In this document: positions 35,615 through 47,892 of the stretch, in pieces
Numbering within the stretch: the stretch's first letter is position 1
Layout: each line of letters starts with the position of its first letter
Origin: Xiphydria camelus
Taxonomy: Eukaryota > Arthropoda > Insecta > Hymenoptera > Xiphydriidae
Assembly: GCA_963678675.1 (NCBI GenBank)
Contig: OY783199.1
Location: 23,495,546-23,559,545, forward strand
Length of the DNA: 64,000 nt
Direction: 5' to 3'
The notes under the pieces: generated by a model
Told to the model about the DNA's origin: nothing
Seen by the model: the letters and a program-made list of their open reading frames with translations, nothing else
Database searches by the model: none
Translations under genes and position numbers: made by a program

Positions 35615-36540
35615 TTGCCAAGTCGCCGACTCTAATCCTCCAATAAATCAGGGAGAAATCGCGTCTTTTTGCTTTTATTTTTGAAATAGAGAGGCTCTTT
35701 TCTGAAATAGATGGTTTCTTTGTTTTCATTTCATTCTTCGTATTTAACAAGTAAAAATAATATTTTATGCAATGTTACAGCATAGATTAGAACTCCCAGT
35801 CGTTTGAGAGAAGAACGATTTTTCGATTTTCTCTTCCATAAAAACGCTGTACCTACCTATCTCTCAAACTATTCATAGTCCCATGATGTAATTTAACACA
35901 AAATTGTCTTTTTACTGATATGCTTTCGATAACATTCCCTTATCTATGTATAATCGTAGTTATAAAATTGGGGTTGTATTCTTTTGAAAATTATCAATTT
36001 TCGACAGATTTTTGCTTGAGTCGAGGGGTACTTACATTACGAATCGGAGATAATAAGGCAAAGAAATACCTGCACTCTATTAGTAATGTTTGTAAAATGA
36101 CAACAGTTTAATTCACAAAGGTATCTATGGTAAAATTACAAATCAAAATATATTCAAATTTATTAATATCTACAATTATATCAACTTTCTTCATATATTC
36201 TTAAAATTATAATCGAAATTTGTAATTTTTCAAGGCTCGTATTTTAAAAAATTAGGAATATTCTTATTTTTAAAATAAGTATCGCAATTTTCAAGTGCAT
36301 TGTGAAAATTGCAAATGGTATTTTCGAAAATTATGAGAATCTAGGTGTATCTATTGATTTTACAATACGAGGTATTAAAATTACAACCTCGTGCATCAAA
36401 AAGTAACAATTTGGCGCGTTATGTAAAGTAATCAATGTTTTACGAGGATGTGGAGCTGTAGGTAAGGCAAGAGCAAACAAATGACGATTCCACTGTTACA
36501 AATATCTGTGGTAAAATTAATCTTATACCTAAATGTGTAG
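35615..36540. other. No gene seen
   Basis: AT-rich, no recognised feature. Confidence 0.45.
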
Positions 36541-37330
36541 GAAGCAAGATGCGCAGACTCCGAGTCCGCCGTTTGCCACCACTCGCGCGTCGCTATTCGT
36601 ACGCGGAGTCGTGCAAGATGCGCGGGCTCCGCGAGTCCACACCGTTCGCCACCACTCGCGTCGCTGCTATTCGTACGCGGGTCGTGGCACGAAGCGGCAC
36701 ACGGTACCGCGTGTCACATCGAATGTGTGAGTAACGCCGCGTCGCGCCGCACACAACGTGGCGAAAGAATGTCAAATGATGATTGGTCATTGCGATGACC
36801 AATGCGGCTTCTCGTCTTCTCGAGTCCTCGGCGAAGGTAGGCTCATCGGATGTTGCGGCGCCGCCTCCTGGTGCAGTTATCGGCGACGCATAACCCGACG
36901 TGCAGGGCCGTCGTCACCAGCGGCGATCTCCGGCGTCGGCGTCAGCCAATTTCTTTGCGCTTGCTCTGCCACGGACAACGTCGCGCGCAAGCGAGCGATC
37001 CGCTCTGTCGGTGCCCGATACCGCGAACACCGATGCCGAGGGACGCAATCGATTCTCGGTACGTGAAGATCATTCGCGATCGAGGGATAAATAATTATCC
37101 CCCTCTCGCCGCGCGCGCGCGGTCATGCGCCGCGCGCTCGTATGCGGCTACGTGCACCTGTACGCGTGGGTACCACATTCAGAGGCGCCTCCCCGCACTC
37201 TTCCCGCATTAATATCACCGCGTTGCGGTAGACGATATCTAAGCTACGGCAACGTCTGCGGTGGGTTTTGCCCCGCCGCATCGCTGAGCGAGTTTTGACC
37301 TTCGATGTGAACGACGGGTTTCCGAATAAT
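36541..37330. other. CpG-rich patch with a short tandem duplication
   Basis: Very CpG-rich. A 65-70 bp segment (about 36548-36606, AGATGCGCAGACTCCGAGTC... to CTATTCGTACGCG) is repeated at 36615-36678 with several substitutions. Overlapping ORFs on both strands show no domain. This could be a promoter or untranslated first exon region. Confidence 0.45.
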
Positions 37331-37724
37331 GACGAGTGAGGGGGGACAAATTAAACATTTGGCACGCCGTTTATGCTGCACCCGCATGCTCGCGAGTATA
37401 ACCAAATTTCAAGAAGTGCATTTCGATAATCGTGAAACATTTTTAAATATCCACGAAGAGATTTATCATAATTTTCTTTTACCGCACATCTGACAGTTAT
37501 GTCTTCTTCTTACAGGCTCGTTAGAATTTTAATTTAAAAAATTCACTGATCTGTTGTGAATATGTCAGTCGCAATCGATCATTAAATTAATTCACTTTCG
37601 ATGTCATGTAGGTAGGGGAAGGTGGGGCATGGTGGGGTTATGGGATGAGACGGTGTGCGCCTACTTGCTGTATCTGTGTTTATGAGTATAGTCGTCTACG
37701 GCCCAACCTAGCTTAAACTACCCA

Positions 37725-38307
37725 TGTAGAAATTGACGATCGGTCCAGTATCCGAAAACGAGACTCGATATTAGCACGACATTCCGTAGCCAATACTGGA
37801 TGAATATTCTTAGTGATCAGATCATGCCGACGCTGATTGTTAAGGTTGACTCTATATCTACTAACTTTCGAGATTGGCACGATATTGCAGTTTGATACTG
37901 GCGGGACAGTCCTATCCAATACTGACCGAATACCCTTAGTGATCAGAATGGGCCAATACTGGCTGTCAAGGCTGGCTCGATATTAACTTTCAAGATATTC
38001 CCGTGTAGAAATTCTTTTCAGGCACTAATAAGGGCCTAATCATTTGGCCTTATTTATAATCAGATCTCGATGAGGTAAAATAATAACAGGCCTAAGAGGA
38101 ATATGAAAAAAGAAGAAAACAAATCAGGTTTGATTCGGACCCTTTGTGGTGCAGGAATCTAATTTTGACTTCTTCTTCGTTATTTTACCTATTTATGTTC
38201 TTCAATTATGGTATATTACTATGGTGAGATAACAGATAACGAGATTACGGAACCCGTAACAAAAATGACACCTCTAACCGCATGGCTAACCACGTACTTT
38301 GAGATTT
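37725..38307. repeat. Dispersed repeat R1, copy 2
   Basis: Matches 1365-1912 in the same orientation through most of its length, including GAATACCCTTAGTGATCAG and CTAACCGCATGGCTAACCA. The repeat resumes after the inserted MITE at 38557 (ATTTGATAAATCGGAGACT). It includes an extra partial duplication of the TGGCCGAATA..GATCAGA segment (37795-37935). Confidence 0.75.
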
Positions 38308-38556
38308 GAAGGGTCCAGTGGAAAAACGATGTGGTTCCATTTTTTTCGCAATGGATATTTTAGCGGCGTCTGTTAGCTTGTAACATGAAGTATCAACATA
38401 CCAAACCTTACAGGGGACAAGCAATGAGATTCTACTAAAAACTGTGGTTGAAAATAGGCGGCACAGTGGACTCTCCCACGCGTTGTGAAACATTAAATGT
38501 CGTGTTTCTCCACTTTTAGAAATATGGAGCCTCATCGTTTTTCCACTGGACCCTTC
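38308..38556. mobile_element. MITE with 4-bp ATTT target duplication
   Basis: A 249-bp element with termini GAAGGGTCCAGTGGAAAAAC and the exact complement at the other end (inverted repeats of about 24 bp). It is flanked by ATTT at 38304-38307 and 38557-38560. The undisturbed R1 sequence can be inferred from copy 1, which supports ATTT as a true duplication. The superfamily is not assigned, and the ORF within has no domain. Confidence 0.8.
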
Positions 38557-38948
38557 ATTTGATAAATCGGAGACTCGCTTATAGAGTAAACCGGGGGAAT
38601 ATGGCAACATACATTTCAAAGGCTCACATTCTAACAAGCAATCGTTCCAGCCGCAATATGAAAGTGGCATCTCAGAGGCATAGATATGGGTACTTCACGT
38701 AAAATGCTCGTTGCCATATTCCCACTGACAAAGGTGTTACAAGCAGAAACGTCGAATGATACGCTATGGCCATATTACCCGTACCCTTGGGTGATATTAT
38801 GGCAACATGCTATTTTCGTAAAAATTAAATTATTTCGTGAGATTAAAAACAAGATGTAGGTATTCATTAAGTTCGAGGCATCTGAAACAAATGCAAAAAT
38901 GGGTAATACACCGCTGCGCTTGGGGCAATAGATGGAGGTAGTAGGAAG

Positions 38949-39330
38949 CTTCAAGTATTAAGGATTCTGGCTCACATCGGGGAATTCATATACCTAGTTT
39001 GCATATCAAGAAGATGGCGGGAAAAGCACAGGCGGCGGCGAACATGGCCTGGGAAATCTTAAAGAGGGCGAAGATAGGGGGGCTGAAGAAGAGGATGTAT
39101 TTGATGGACATGCTGGCCAAAACGGGTTGTCTGTATGGGGTTGAAATCTGGGGACTAAGGAGGTGGGAAGAGATAGGAAGGGTACAGAGCAGATTTGTAA
39201 AAATGGCGACAGGGGACTGAGCCGGGATACACCCGGATATATCTGGAGACTGGAGACAGGGAGAGGAAGTCTGGAATTGGAAACAAGAAGAAGGGCTTGG
39301 GCATATGTGTTAGAGTCCTCATCTGCTACG
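38949..39330 (+). pseudogene. Non-LTR retrotransposon (LINE) reverse-transcriptase relic
   Basis: Three frames together give the region around the C-terminal end of a LINE reverse transcriptase: GFWLTSGNSYT, then after a frameshift HIKKMAGKAQAAANMAWEIL and LAKTGCLYGVEIWGLRRW, then after a stop and frameshift DTPGYIWRLETGRGSLELE. The Y(K)YLGFW..xxxx..H...K..KA pattern and the CLYGVEIWG motif are typical of the thumb region of I/Jockey-group elements of insects. Upstream catalytic motifs (YADD) are missing, and stops and frameshifts make it inactive. No poly-A tail or target duplication was seen. Confidence 0.75.
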
Positions 39331-39461
39331 TGCTCCTGTGTAATAAATTCTACGTTTTTTCATATACGGTAGAGCTCACGATGCCCATAACAATCTGAGA
39401 TGTAGTCGGAGATTTCATAATAAATTTTAGAGGAGAGAGAATCGTAAGATACTAACTTTCC
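39331..39461. other. No gene seen
   Basis: Short spacer between the LINE relic and the next MITE. Confidence 0.4.
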
Positions 39462-39666
39462 TATACCCGCGCATTGGTCTCTCAGACCGACGATATTATA
39501 ATACTTTTGAACTTATATCTAGTTAACCGAAAATACTAGCGCAATGAAAGTTACACGTATTATGAGAAGCTACATAAACTTTCATTGCTCTAGCGTTTTC
39601 GGTTATGGGGAGACCGGTAAGCTTTGAAGTGATATCGTCGGTCTGAGAGACCAATGCGCGGGTATA
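39462..39666. mobile_element. Hairpin MITE with 35-bp inverted repeats
   Basis: TATACCCGCGCATTGGTCTC and then TCAGACCGACGATAT on the left are matched exactly in reverse on the right. A second inner inverted pair (ACCGAAAATACTAGCG and CTCTAGCGTTTTCGGT) sits between them. It is 205 bp with no ORF. Confidence 0.8.
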
Positions 39667-42089
39667 CCTATAGGAAGGTTAATCGATGGGTTAAAGAAGT
39701 TCTCCGCGGATTCACATTGTATTTTCCTTTCATCAGGGAACATCAGGTAAGGCTGATATCGAGACAGTGTGAAGGCAAGATTGAAAGTAATTTTTCTAAT
39801 TTTATGTCAGCAATATTCGTTTTCATCGCCCATAATCGGAATGGGCCATCGTCGTGTTTTCTTAATCCGTTTTTGCACATATGTATTGTATTATTTATAC
39901 TTTATAATCACATCGCTAAGAGCTTACCTATGCTTCCCCTTCGCGAGATGACGAGATCCCACGCGGCGCCTCGATATCACGCGTCAATACCTTGATTCGA
40001 TCAAGGCATCGCTAGAAAATGTCTGTTAGGGGCATTTTTGAGATCAGCGTATCTGCTCATCCAGGTATACCTACCAAAACAATGACGTAGAGCCTGCACA
40101 ATTTTTCCCATTAACGTTTTGCTACAGGTACCTATCTACTTTGGCATCCTCTTCAAGGGGAGAAAGAAAACAATTCAATCTCACAGTCGTAGGTATACGA
40201 CGATCTCCAATTTTCCGCTCGACGGCTCTCCCGCGCGCGGGAGTCGCGCGCAACGAGGCACATCTATCGGGTTGAAAGCGCGACCCCGTCGCAATCATCC
40301 TCCGTCCTTTATCGAAAAAGTACCTATAACTGTCGTTTCCCCGCGCGACGAGATACGTATACGGCTCTAAGCAGTCGCGTAATTCAACGCATCTAACGGT
40401 ATACAGCCAATGCCATTTTTCCGTGCACGCGGCTGCCATTGCCTCTCCGTATAGGTATACCTATACTCGTACGTAGGTATACCAAGAGCCATCCATCCTC
40501 TATCGCGCCTCGCTTCGCAACGCTGCACCGGACGCGCGCACGACGTTGCTGCGCTCATCACGCGACAGCTGACCACGACGCTCATTTATATGGACACGGA
40601 AGACCGACCTCGAGAGAGTGCCACGAACCGACTAGTTTCGTACCCGGGGCCATCGGCTCGCTTATCAAAAGGCGAGTTCCGTTGGCCAACGTCCGGTCAG
40701 TCTGGTTTCTCGCGTACGCGGAAGCACGGGGGATGCGCGTAACGATCGCGCGCGCGCGCGCGCGCGCCTGCCTCGCTCGCCTAATCCTCCGGCCTTTGTA
40801 AACGGGGTCGTGAAGTTCTTTGAGAAATAAGGGCTGTCTTTCGCGCGTGAGACCGGTACGCACGGGATATTCCCCGATGCCATTTTACATGAAGAATCTC
40901 GCGCGCGCGATCAGGTTTTCGTTCCCACCGAACGACTCGGACAACGTGGAAAAAAAAAATAGCGCGAGCCCAACCCCTCGCCGCGTAGCCCCGATGAATT
41001 GGTCATCGTTGGTCATCCCTTCGCGGGTCCGAGCGCTACTGTCCCCCTGCGCCGCCCCGTCCCGTCCAGATCGCGACGCAGGTTATTCCGCGCAGGGTGG
41101 CTCGCCGCGAGGAGGCACACTCGGGTGTATTATTAAAAACCGGATTTCTCTCTGCTGGCGCACCGAGCGAGAGCGCGAGTGCGGTAATGATATGCGGATG
41201 GACGGACCTTCAGATATCCCGTCCGGGGGTTGACCGGAGAGCGAGGGGCGAGCGCTCTACGCGCACGGTACCCGAGAGTAAAGGGTTGAGGCGACTACGC
41301 TACCAAAATAAATGACGAGGCCGCACGCGCGGCTGCGAGGGACTACGGGCGGCGTGAGGGGGAAGGGGGGGGGGGTCGCTCGCGGTGCTGACCCCGGAAT
41401 CCGGAAACTCACTAAACCGGATCTATTGGTCAGTATCACGTGCGTGCGTGCGGTGGTCTTCCCTTGCGCGACGACACACGGGGCAGACGAGCGGCGACCC
41501 GGCGGGAGCCGTAAGTAGGTACACACGTACACCTCTGCCGTGTAATTATTATGAGCGTCGTCTACCTCTACCTGTCGACGTACCTTCGTCCTTTCGTATT
41601 ATACGAAAGAGAGAGAGAGAGAGAGAGAAATCCCTCTCGCACATGTCCGCGGTGAGAACTGGACAGTTAGTGCACTCTCAGAGGCCAATGAGAGATTCGT
41701 AAAGTTGATCTTATACTACGCGCGACTACCCAGACCCATTGTCACGTGTGATCGGTAAGATAGGCGTTACACGAGAGTCCGTCAGTTTTGAATTATCTGA
41801 CGACCGTTGGTATAGGATACGTTAACGGGAATAATCGTGGTTCGCTGTACGGTGGGGTGGTACAGCGAATGGCTAGTTTTTGTAGGTTTTGGGGGGGTTG
41901 CGAATAATCGAATAACGTCCACGCCGCACCGGTTGCGGGACGTTACGTACTCGCGAATTCGAGGAGGAACTTGTATGTATGTATATATGTACGTATGTGT
42001 ATATGTTCGTACAAGAGCTTTCAGAACGCGTGCGCAGGATTCACTTTTGTTCCTTCACACCCTTGAAAGTTCGGGGACTCGACTCGCTG
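39667..42089. other. CpG-rich region, possible promoter or untranslated exons, no identified gene
   Basis: GC-rich and CpG-rich at 40200-41520, with a (CG) run at 40747-40766, a G run near 41363 and a GA run at 41606-41629. Several ORFs of 90-137 codons overlap on both strands with biased Arg/Ala/Ser content and no recognised domain. I read them as composition artefacts. A promoter or 5-prime exon of a neighbouring gene is possible. Confidence 0.4.
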
Positions 42090-42623
42090 CACGGAGAAAA
42101 ATGGATTTGGGGTGAAGAGCACTGACTGCCCACATTCTGGCACTGATTACCCAGATTCTGGCGTTTTATGTGATCGACTGTGTGGCACTGGAGTGATAAC
42201 TCGAATTTTTGCAAAATGTTGTCATTTAAAATAGTATTTCATTCCCTCGAGAATGGAGAAAATTATTACAATATCGCACAGTTTAAAATAATTTGGTATT
42301 TTTTGCATTACAGCCAACTGACATATGGAGAAAAATAAGAAATAGGAATTGAAAAATAAGAAAAATAGTCTATATTACTTTCCTCTATGTGCACGTTAGC
42401 TGTACTGCAAGAAATGCCAAATTATTTTAAAGTATGTTGTTGTACCAATTTTTACCATACGAGGGGAATGAAATGCTATTATATTTCGAATGGCAATATT
42501 TTGCAAATATTCGAGTTGTCACTCCAGTGCCACACAGTCGATCACATAATGCCAGAATCTGAGTACTCAGTCCAGAATTTGGGCACTCTCAGTGACCTTC
42601 ATTTCAAATCCATTTTTTCTGTG
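42090..42623. mobile_element. Palindromic element with CACGGAGAAAAATGGATTTG ends
   Basis: The left CACGGAGAAAAATGGATTTG pairs with the right CAAATCCATTTTTTCTGTG. The arms continue inward through ACTGTGTGGCACTGGAGTGA and its complement near 42525, and TTGCAAAATattg-type sequence, to a centre near 42350. It is 534 bp with no recognised protein. Confidence 0.75.
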
Positions 42624-42686
42624 TGATGTACGTCGTTATGGAAGAGTCTGAGCGGTCTTAACGGGTGCTTTTTGAATTTTATTTAA

Positions 42687-43640
42687 GGTAAAAGCGGGAT
42701 AGATGCCCCCCATAAGGAAAAAAATATATATATGTTATAGCAATATTCATTGCTGTTACAATGTTAATACATGGTCTATTTGTCAGAACGTAACAATTTC
42801 TATAATGGAAAAGTATAATTTGAATAAAACAAGTTTAGATATCCAAAGAAATGAGAAATTTCGTTTTCAGCATTTTGGGGGACAGATGGCCGAGTGGTGG
42901 GATTGATGCCCCATTCTTGGGAGGATAGATGCCCTGCATGTCTGACGAGATGAAGAATTTAGTTTTGGTGTAAGAAAAGCAAACTTTGTAATGATCATAC
43001 CTAATATCTCATATATATTCTAAAATACAATAATAAACAACATACAATTACCAATACATACTTAAATAGATAAACAGAAATAATTGGAAGTTCACTGCAG
43101 AACTATTAAGTATTGTCCTGTCGACTCTGACGAATTCGCCATTCCTTTCGCTATTTGTTTCTCCTTCTTTCAACAATCATTACCGAATGTGTGAAAAAGC
43201 CGTTTCCCATTTTCCACAGAAAGTTGATAACAATAAAAAAAGCAAGTAATAATCGGTAGATTTTACACTACATTATCTTCCGTGACTGCAAGAATATCGG
43301 TATCAGTATGGAATATCGGATCGTTAATAAAATAGAGAGGCATCTATCTTCCTTTGTCACAATATAGTCCAGGCGTCAGAGGTCTAAAATCAGTTGATTC
43401 TTCGAATAATTCTTTTAGCGGAGGTAGTTTCACTTGAAATTAACAACGAGCTGTGTTTTTCACTTCAAATTGTTATAAATACTTAATTGAGATAGTTGAT
43501 AGGTAAATTTTGCATGTCTATCTTCATGAATATGTGAACTAATGTGACAGAAATACCCCATTTTCTCAATCATGCCGTCATATTCGAAATAAAGAGGGGT
43601 AGGCATCTATCCTTCAGGGGCATCTATCCCACTTTTGCCC
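42687..43640. mobile_element. Inverted-repeat element with GATAGATGCCCC termini
   Basis: GGTAAAAGCGGGATAGATGC on the left and, reversed, GGGCAAAAGTGGGATAGATG on the right. Further copies of GGGATTGATGCCCC and GGATAGATGCCC lie at 42898-42936 and 43596-43615. It is 954 bp. The interior is AT-rich with no ORF of note. Confidence 0.7.
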
Positions 43641-44071
43641 AATACAAGGTCAGTTAAACACGACGAGCGATGCTCGTCTGTGCCTATTAAGGTGACGATT
43701 GGTCTGATACTTGAATGTCGAGTTAGGATATGGTGACTGGTGCAAAAATTGTATTAGGACTCAGGTAAAATTTTGGTTGTACCAAATATACGGGAAAAAA
43801 TAAATGGTCGTGGATACTATAACTCTGGTAATTCTGACTATAATGCAAGGTTACATAGATAATAAGCGCAGTACACAGTATCTCTTGCTAGTCAAGTATG
43901 ATTGCAGCCTGTATTATCAGCTGAACTATTTAGGCAACAATTATTATGACTACCACACTGTGTGGTTATGACACTCACACAGTTGTGAATGTCAAAATTT
44001 AAAGTATTTCTTCAGATGTTTTCTTTTCAATTGTATATTCATTGCAACTTATTCTACTTATACTGCAATTA
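43641..44071. other. No gene seen
   Basis: A small imperfect hairpin around CACACTGTGTGG / CACACAGTTGTG (43955-43990). Otherwise featureless. Confidence 0.4.
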
Positions 44072-44073
44072 TA

Positions 44074-44807
44074 CAGGGTGTAAAAAAGTTCCGGGACGGC
44101 CGAATATTTTGAAAAATATGCGTCGCATAGAAAAACAAAAAAACACGGTTTCAATATTTTTAAAAGTTCTATCCAGTCATACCGAACTCGACCCCCTCTC
44201 CCCTCTCCCCCGCTGGGGGGCGTGGGGTAACTTCAAAATTTTTAATGGAAACCCCCAATTTTTATTGCAGATTCGGGTTTTGCGTTAAAAAATAAGAAAC
44301 TTTTGTCTCAAATATTTTTTAGTATCAGGGGTAGATTGCGCTCCAATCGATGGGGAAAACACAAAAATACGAAATCCTAAAAATTCATGGAAAAAAACTT
44401 CAAAACGAAAAAAAAAAACACAGGTTCAATATTTTTAAAAGTTGTATCCAGTCATACCAAACTCGACCAACCTCCCGTCTCCCCCGCTGGGGGCGTGGGG
44501 TAACTTCAAAATGTTTAATGGAAATCCCCAATTTTTATTGAAGATTCGGGTTTTACATTAAAACATAAGAAACACTTTTGTCTGAAATATTTTTTGTATC
44601 AGGGGTAGATGGCGCAAAACCCGAATCTGCAATAAAAACTGGGGGCTTCCATTTAAAATTTTGAAGTTACCCAGGCGGGGAAGGGAGGAGGATTTCGAGT
44701 TTGGTATGGATGGTTTTAAAAATATTGAACTCGGTTTTTTTTTTGTTTTTCTACGCGACGCATATTTTTCAAAATATTCGGCCGTCCCGGGACTTTTTTA
44801 CACCCTG
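44074..44807. mobile_element. Palindromic TA-flanked element (CAGGGTG-type), 734 bp
   Basis: Ends are CAGGGTGTAAAAAAGTTCCG and its exact complement, flanked by TA (44072-44073 and 44808-44809). The arms share GGGACGGCCGAATATTTTGA. A segment carrying CCCCCGCTGGGGGCGTGGGG and ATTTTTATTG(C/A)AGATTCGGGTTTT occurs twice in direct orientation and once inverted. ORFs inside are byproducts of this repetition. Confidence 0.85.
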
Positions 44808-44809
44808 TA

Positions 44810-46550
44810 TATTCGTATGGCTTATTGAAAGGCTTAGCTTCATATCAGCAACTCTCTTTTAATGAATTATATCTTTTTCTTCCTACGGCTGGATTTGGAC
44901 GCGGTTCTTCCGGTTGGCAACTAGAGTTCTCTCAGCTATCTGAAATAATTTTACTTCCAAAACTTCGATTTGAACGTAACTTAAATTACTTATATACTTA
45001 CTACACAAAGCATTACTAATAAACTACTAGTAATAAACTATTAATAAGTACTATTAATAAATTACTGAAAAATACTTTTAACAAACTACTTAAGTTATCA
45101 TTTATATGATGTAATCGTCCATTGTGTTACCATTGCTCGATGTATTTTATGCGTAAATGGAATGTAAGGGAGACCAGGGCAAAACGATCCCTCGGGGTAA
45201 AATGATCTTTCACGATTTTGACTTCGATAATGACGAAAATTACCACACTCTCTCTGTTGCGATAATACCCAGGTAGGATTTTCCGACGTTGGTAACACGG
45301 GCAATTTCCGATTTCACTACCCTCAGCAAAGAAGTTTCACTACAATACACTTTCAGCAAAAAAGTTTCATTTCAATAGTTGCATTTCAGGGATGTCTAGT
45401 TTGACGTGAAATTGGTCATATGCCTATCAAGAGTATCGTAATATGGGATCTGAAACGGATACTTGTGCAGTAAACGTAACAATAGCCTTTACAAATATCG
45501 GCTATTCAAATGATTTATTTATCAGCACACATATTTTACCACCAATGCTATATCTACTATTTATTTTCAAAATATTAGCTTTTTTATTTCCACCTCGCGG
45601 AGTGATAGGAGGGGTGGGGCCGGCAAAATCGGCTACGCCGTTTAGCAGCAAAATCGCTCACATGTAAGCATTACGCAACCTCACGGTAAAATTTACGAGC
45701 CGCATGAAATCCTTCACGCATTTATCGACGCTTTCGAATCGTCCGATTTTTATAATTTTGTCCCCGTCGAATACGTGGGACGGTCGATACTGCATATACG
45801 CGGCGAGACTCGAGTTCACTCCCCGCGATACTTTCGAATCTTATACGGCGGTATCCTAAAAGAGAAGTCCAAAGAGTCTCTCTCTCCTTTTTTTCTCCGA
45901 AGCTTTCCCGACACTGATTCTCAATGGGATCACTCGTTTCCCGATCTCGAACTAGCGAACCTCCTTCCTTTCCTCCGTCGACGCTGCACGGATGACTCGG
46001 GCTCAAGTTTAAAGCCGCGTGGAACCCTCGACGAGGCTCGCCGAATGAATGGAATGTCTCGGCGCGGAGCAGCGCCTCGTCTTTTTCTCCTTTTAATTTA
46101 TGGTACGATCTTAATGCCTAAAAATACCGACCGGCGTTCGTTCCAGCTCCGAAGGAAAGGTTGAAAATACCTTGAGCGCGCGCAAGGTCTGTCGAAGTGC
46201 GGTTCGTTCAACAAATATCCTGTGCTCGTGGTCAATTATATTTTTCTCTCTTTTCGTCCACCGGTTATAAACCGATCGATGGAGTAGAAAAGGTGAATAA
46301 AAATCTGAATAATTTAAAATATAATTTTCCTCACTCATGCCCATTTCGAGGCCTTTTCCAGCCTATTTTTAGACCGTAAGATGGCGTTTTTCCCGCGTGA
46401 TACCGAGCGGGAGTCCGCAGGCTGTCAAAAGTACTTTACTCAGACTGGCGCGATTGCTTAGAGAGTCCGAAGTGGGTCCTTTTTTCAAACTGATGAACGC
46501 AACGTGAAATGAGTCGTGTGTATGTTTTGTTTTGAGAAATGGGCATTCGT
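44810..46550. other. No gene recognised
   Basis: 45775-46164 holds a 129-codon + strand ORF in moderately GC-rich DNA, with no domain that I can recognise. 45340-45400 has a short direct repeat (AGCAAAGAAGTTTCACT / AGCAAAAAAGTTTCATT). Confidence 0.4.
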
Positions 46551-46554
46551 GAGA

Positions 46555-46711
46555 AAAAATAGTATGTCATTCGGCTAAAATCCTCGGATTTTTAAGACTG
46601 TGTTTAGATCGTAGCACGAGGCATGATGATGGAGCGAGGGGGGGGGGGGGGGGGCTAATTAAACACAGTCTGAAAAAACCTCGGATTTCCGCCTAATGGC
46701 ATATACTATTT
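46555..46711. mobile_element. Hairpin MITE with a 17-G loop
   Basis: AAATAGTATGTCATTCGGCT and CTCGGATTTTTAAGACTGTG on the left pair with their complements on the right (ending ATATACTATTT). The unpaired centre contains a run of 17 G (46638-46654). There is no ORF. Confidence 0.7.
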
Positions 46712-47073
46712 CTTACTTTTAATGTTTTCATTTTACTGTAAAAACAGTTAAAATAAAAAGCTTTATAAAATTTCGGCTGTGCTGTATAGTTACTACCTAT
46801 AACCTCTGAAGGGTGACTTTTTCGAGTTTCTCCATTCGAACTCTTAAATAATCGTCTATGCGTTGAAAACACCTCGGTAATTTGTTAAAGAATATTAAAT
46901 CTTCTATACAAAAAAAAACTCTGTTCCTGAAATTTGATATTTGCACTAAGAGAACTGTTTATTAAGATTGGCTTATTAAGACTTTACTTATTACGGAATG
47001 ATAAATATTTCGTCACCGTAAGATAGTAATTTACTAAGCATTTCACTCTACGTTTAATTAAACTCTATCAAAT

Positions 47074-47878
47074 AAGAGGATCATTTGAAAAGTTTCCGGC
47101 CCCTTATTGACAAGCAGTCATGATAGAATTTAATTCTTGCTATATCGTCTGATAGATAGCGTTGATACATGTATCCCGTAAAAATGTCAAGTCATTCCGA
47201 TCAGTATTTTGCTCATGGCACTTTTATAAAGTTGACAGATGTTCTCTGTCGACACAATGGTGATCAAGTTCCTTTATTTGAAAGGAAAAAAAACTCAGGA
47301 AATAAAAAACGAGTTAGACTCAGTATACGGTGAAGTGTCCCCTTCGTACACAACCGTAAAATACTGGGTGGCTGAGTACAAAAGTGGCCATATCAGCGTT
47401 TTTGATGATGAACGTTCTGGGCGCCCAAAAACTGTTTCAACTGACGAAATTATAGACTTAGTGCAAGAAACTGTGATGGAAAATCGTGAATTGACCGTGA
47501 AAGAGATTGCTGAGGCTTGTGAGATATCAGATGAACGGGTGTACAAGATTTTGCTCGAGGATTTGGTTATGAGAAAATTATCCGCGCGCTGGGTGCCGCG
47601 TTTGTTGACTTGATCAAAAGCGCGTACGGCTTGACATGTTGCGCGAGTGTCCCGAGCTGTATAAAAAAATCCAGCTGAATTTTTGCGACGTTTAATAACT
47701 GTCGATGAAACCTGGGTCCAAAATTTCTTGGGAGAAAACAATTTGGGACAAATTCCGAGGTGGAAAACGCTTTAGACCGGTATTTTTTAGGTGGACAAAC
47801 AGAATTTTTTTCTGACGGCTTGAAGGTTTGGGAGAAACGATTGATTAAATGTATCCACAATACGGCGCATGCGCGGAT
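47074..47878 (+). pseudogene. Mariner-like transposase relic, right-truncated
   Basis: A + strand frame (47239-47613) starts MFSVDTMVIKFLYLKGKKTQ and contains the paired helix-turn-helix DNA-binding domain of mariner transposases, with YTTVKYWVAEYKSG, DDERSGRPKT and VKEIAEACEISDERVYKIL. After SARWVPRLLT the frame breaks. Recognisable pieces continue in other frames: RLDMLRECPELYKK, TVDETWVQNF (first catalytic Asp) and FSDGLKVWEKR near 47815. Most of the catalytic region between these is deleted. A plausible left terminus GAGGATCATTTGAAAAGTTT precedes it at 47077. No matching right terminus exists, because the relic ends against the hairpin element at 47893. It is inactive. Confidence 0.85.
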
Positions 47879-47892
47879 CAAATATCGACGTA

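Noticed and set aside
40119..41702. Cluster of 90-137 codon ORFs in CpG-rich DNA
   Set aside because: Same reasons: several frames open at once, biased composition, no recognisable motifs or consistent splice structure.
45775..46164. A 129-codon + strand ORF
   Set aside because: No recognisable domain, no convincing splice or start context, and an antisense ORF of similar length in the same place.
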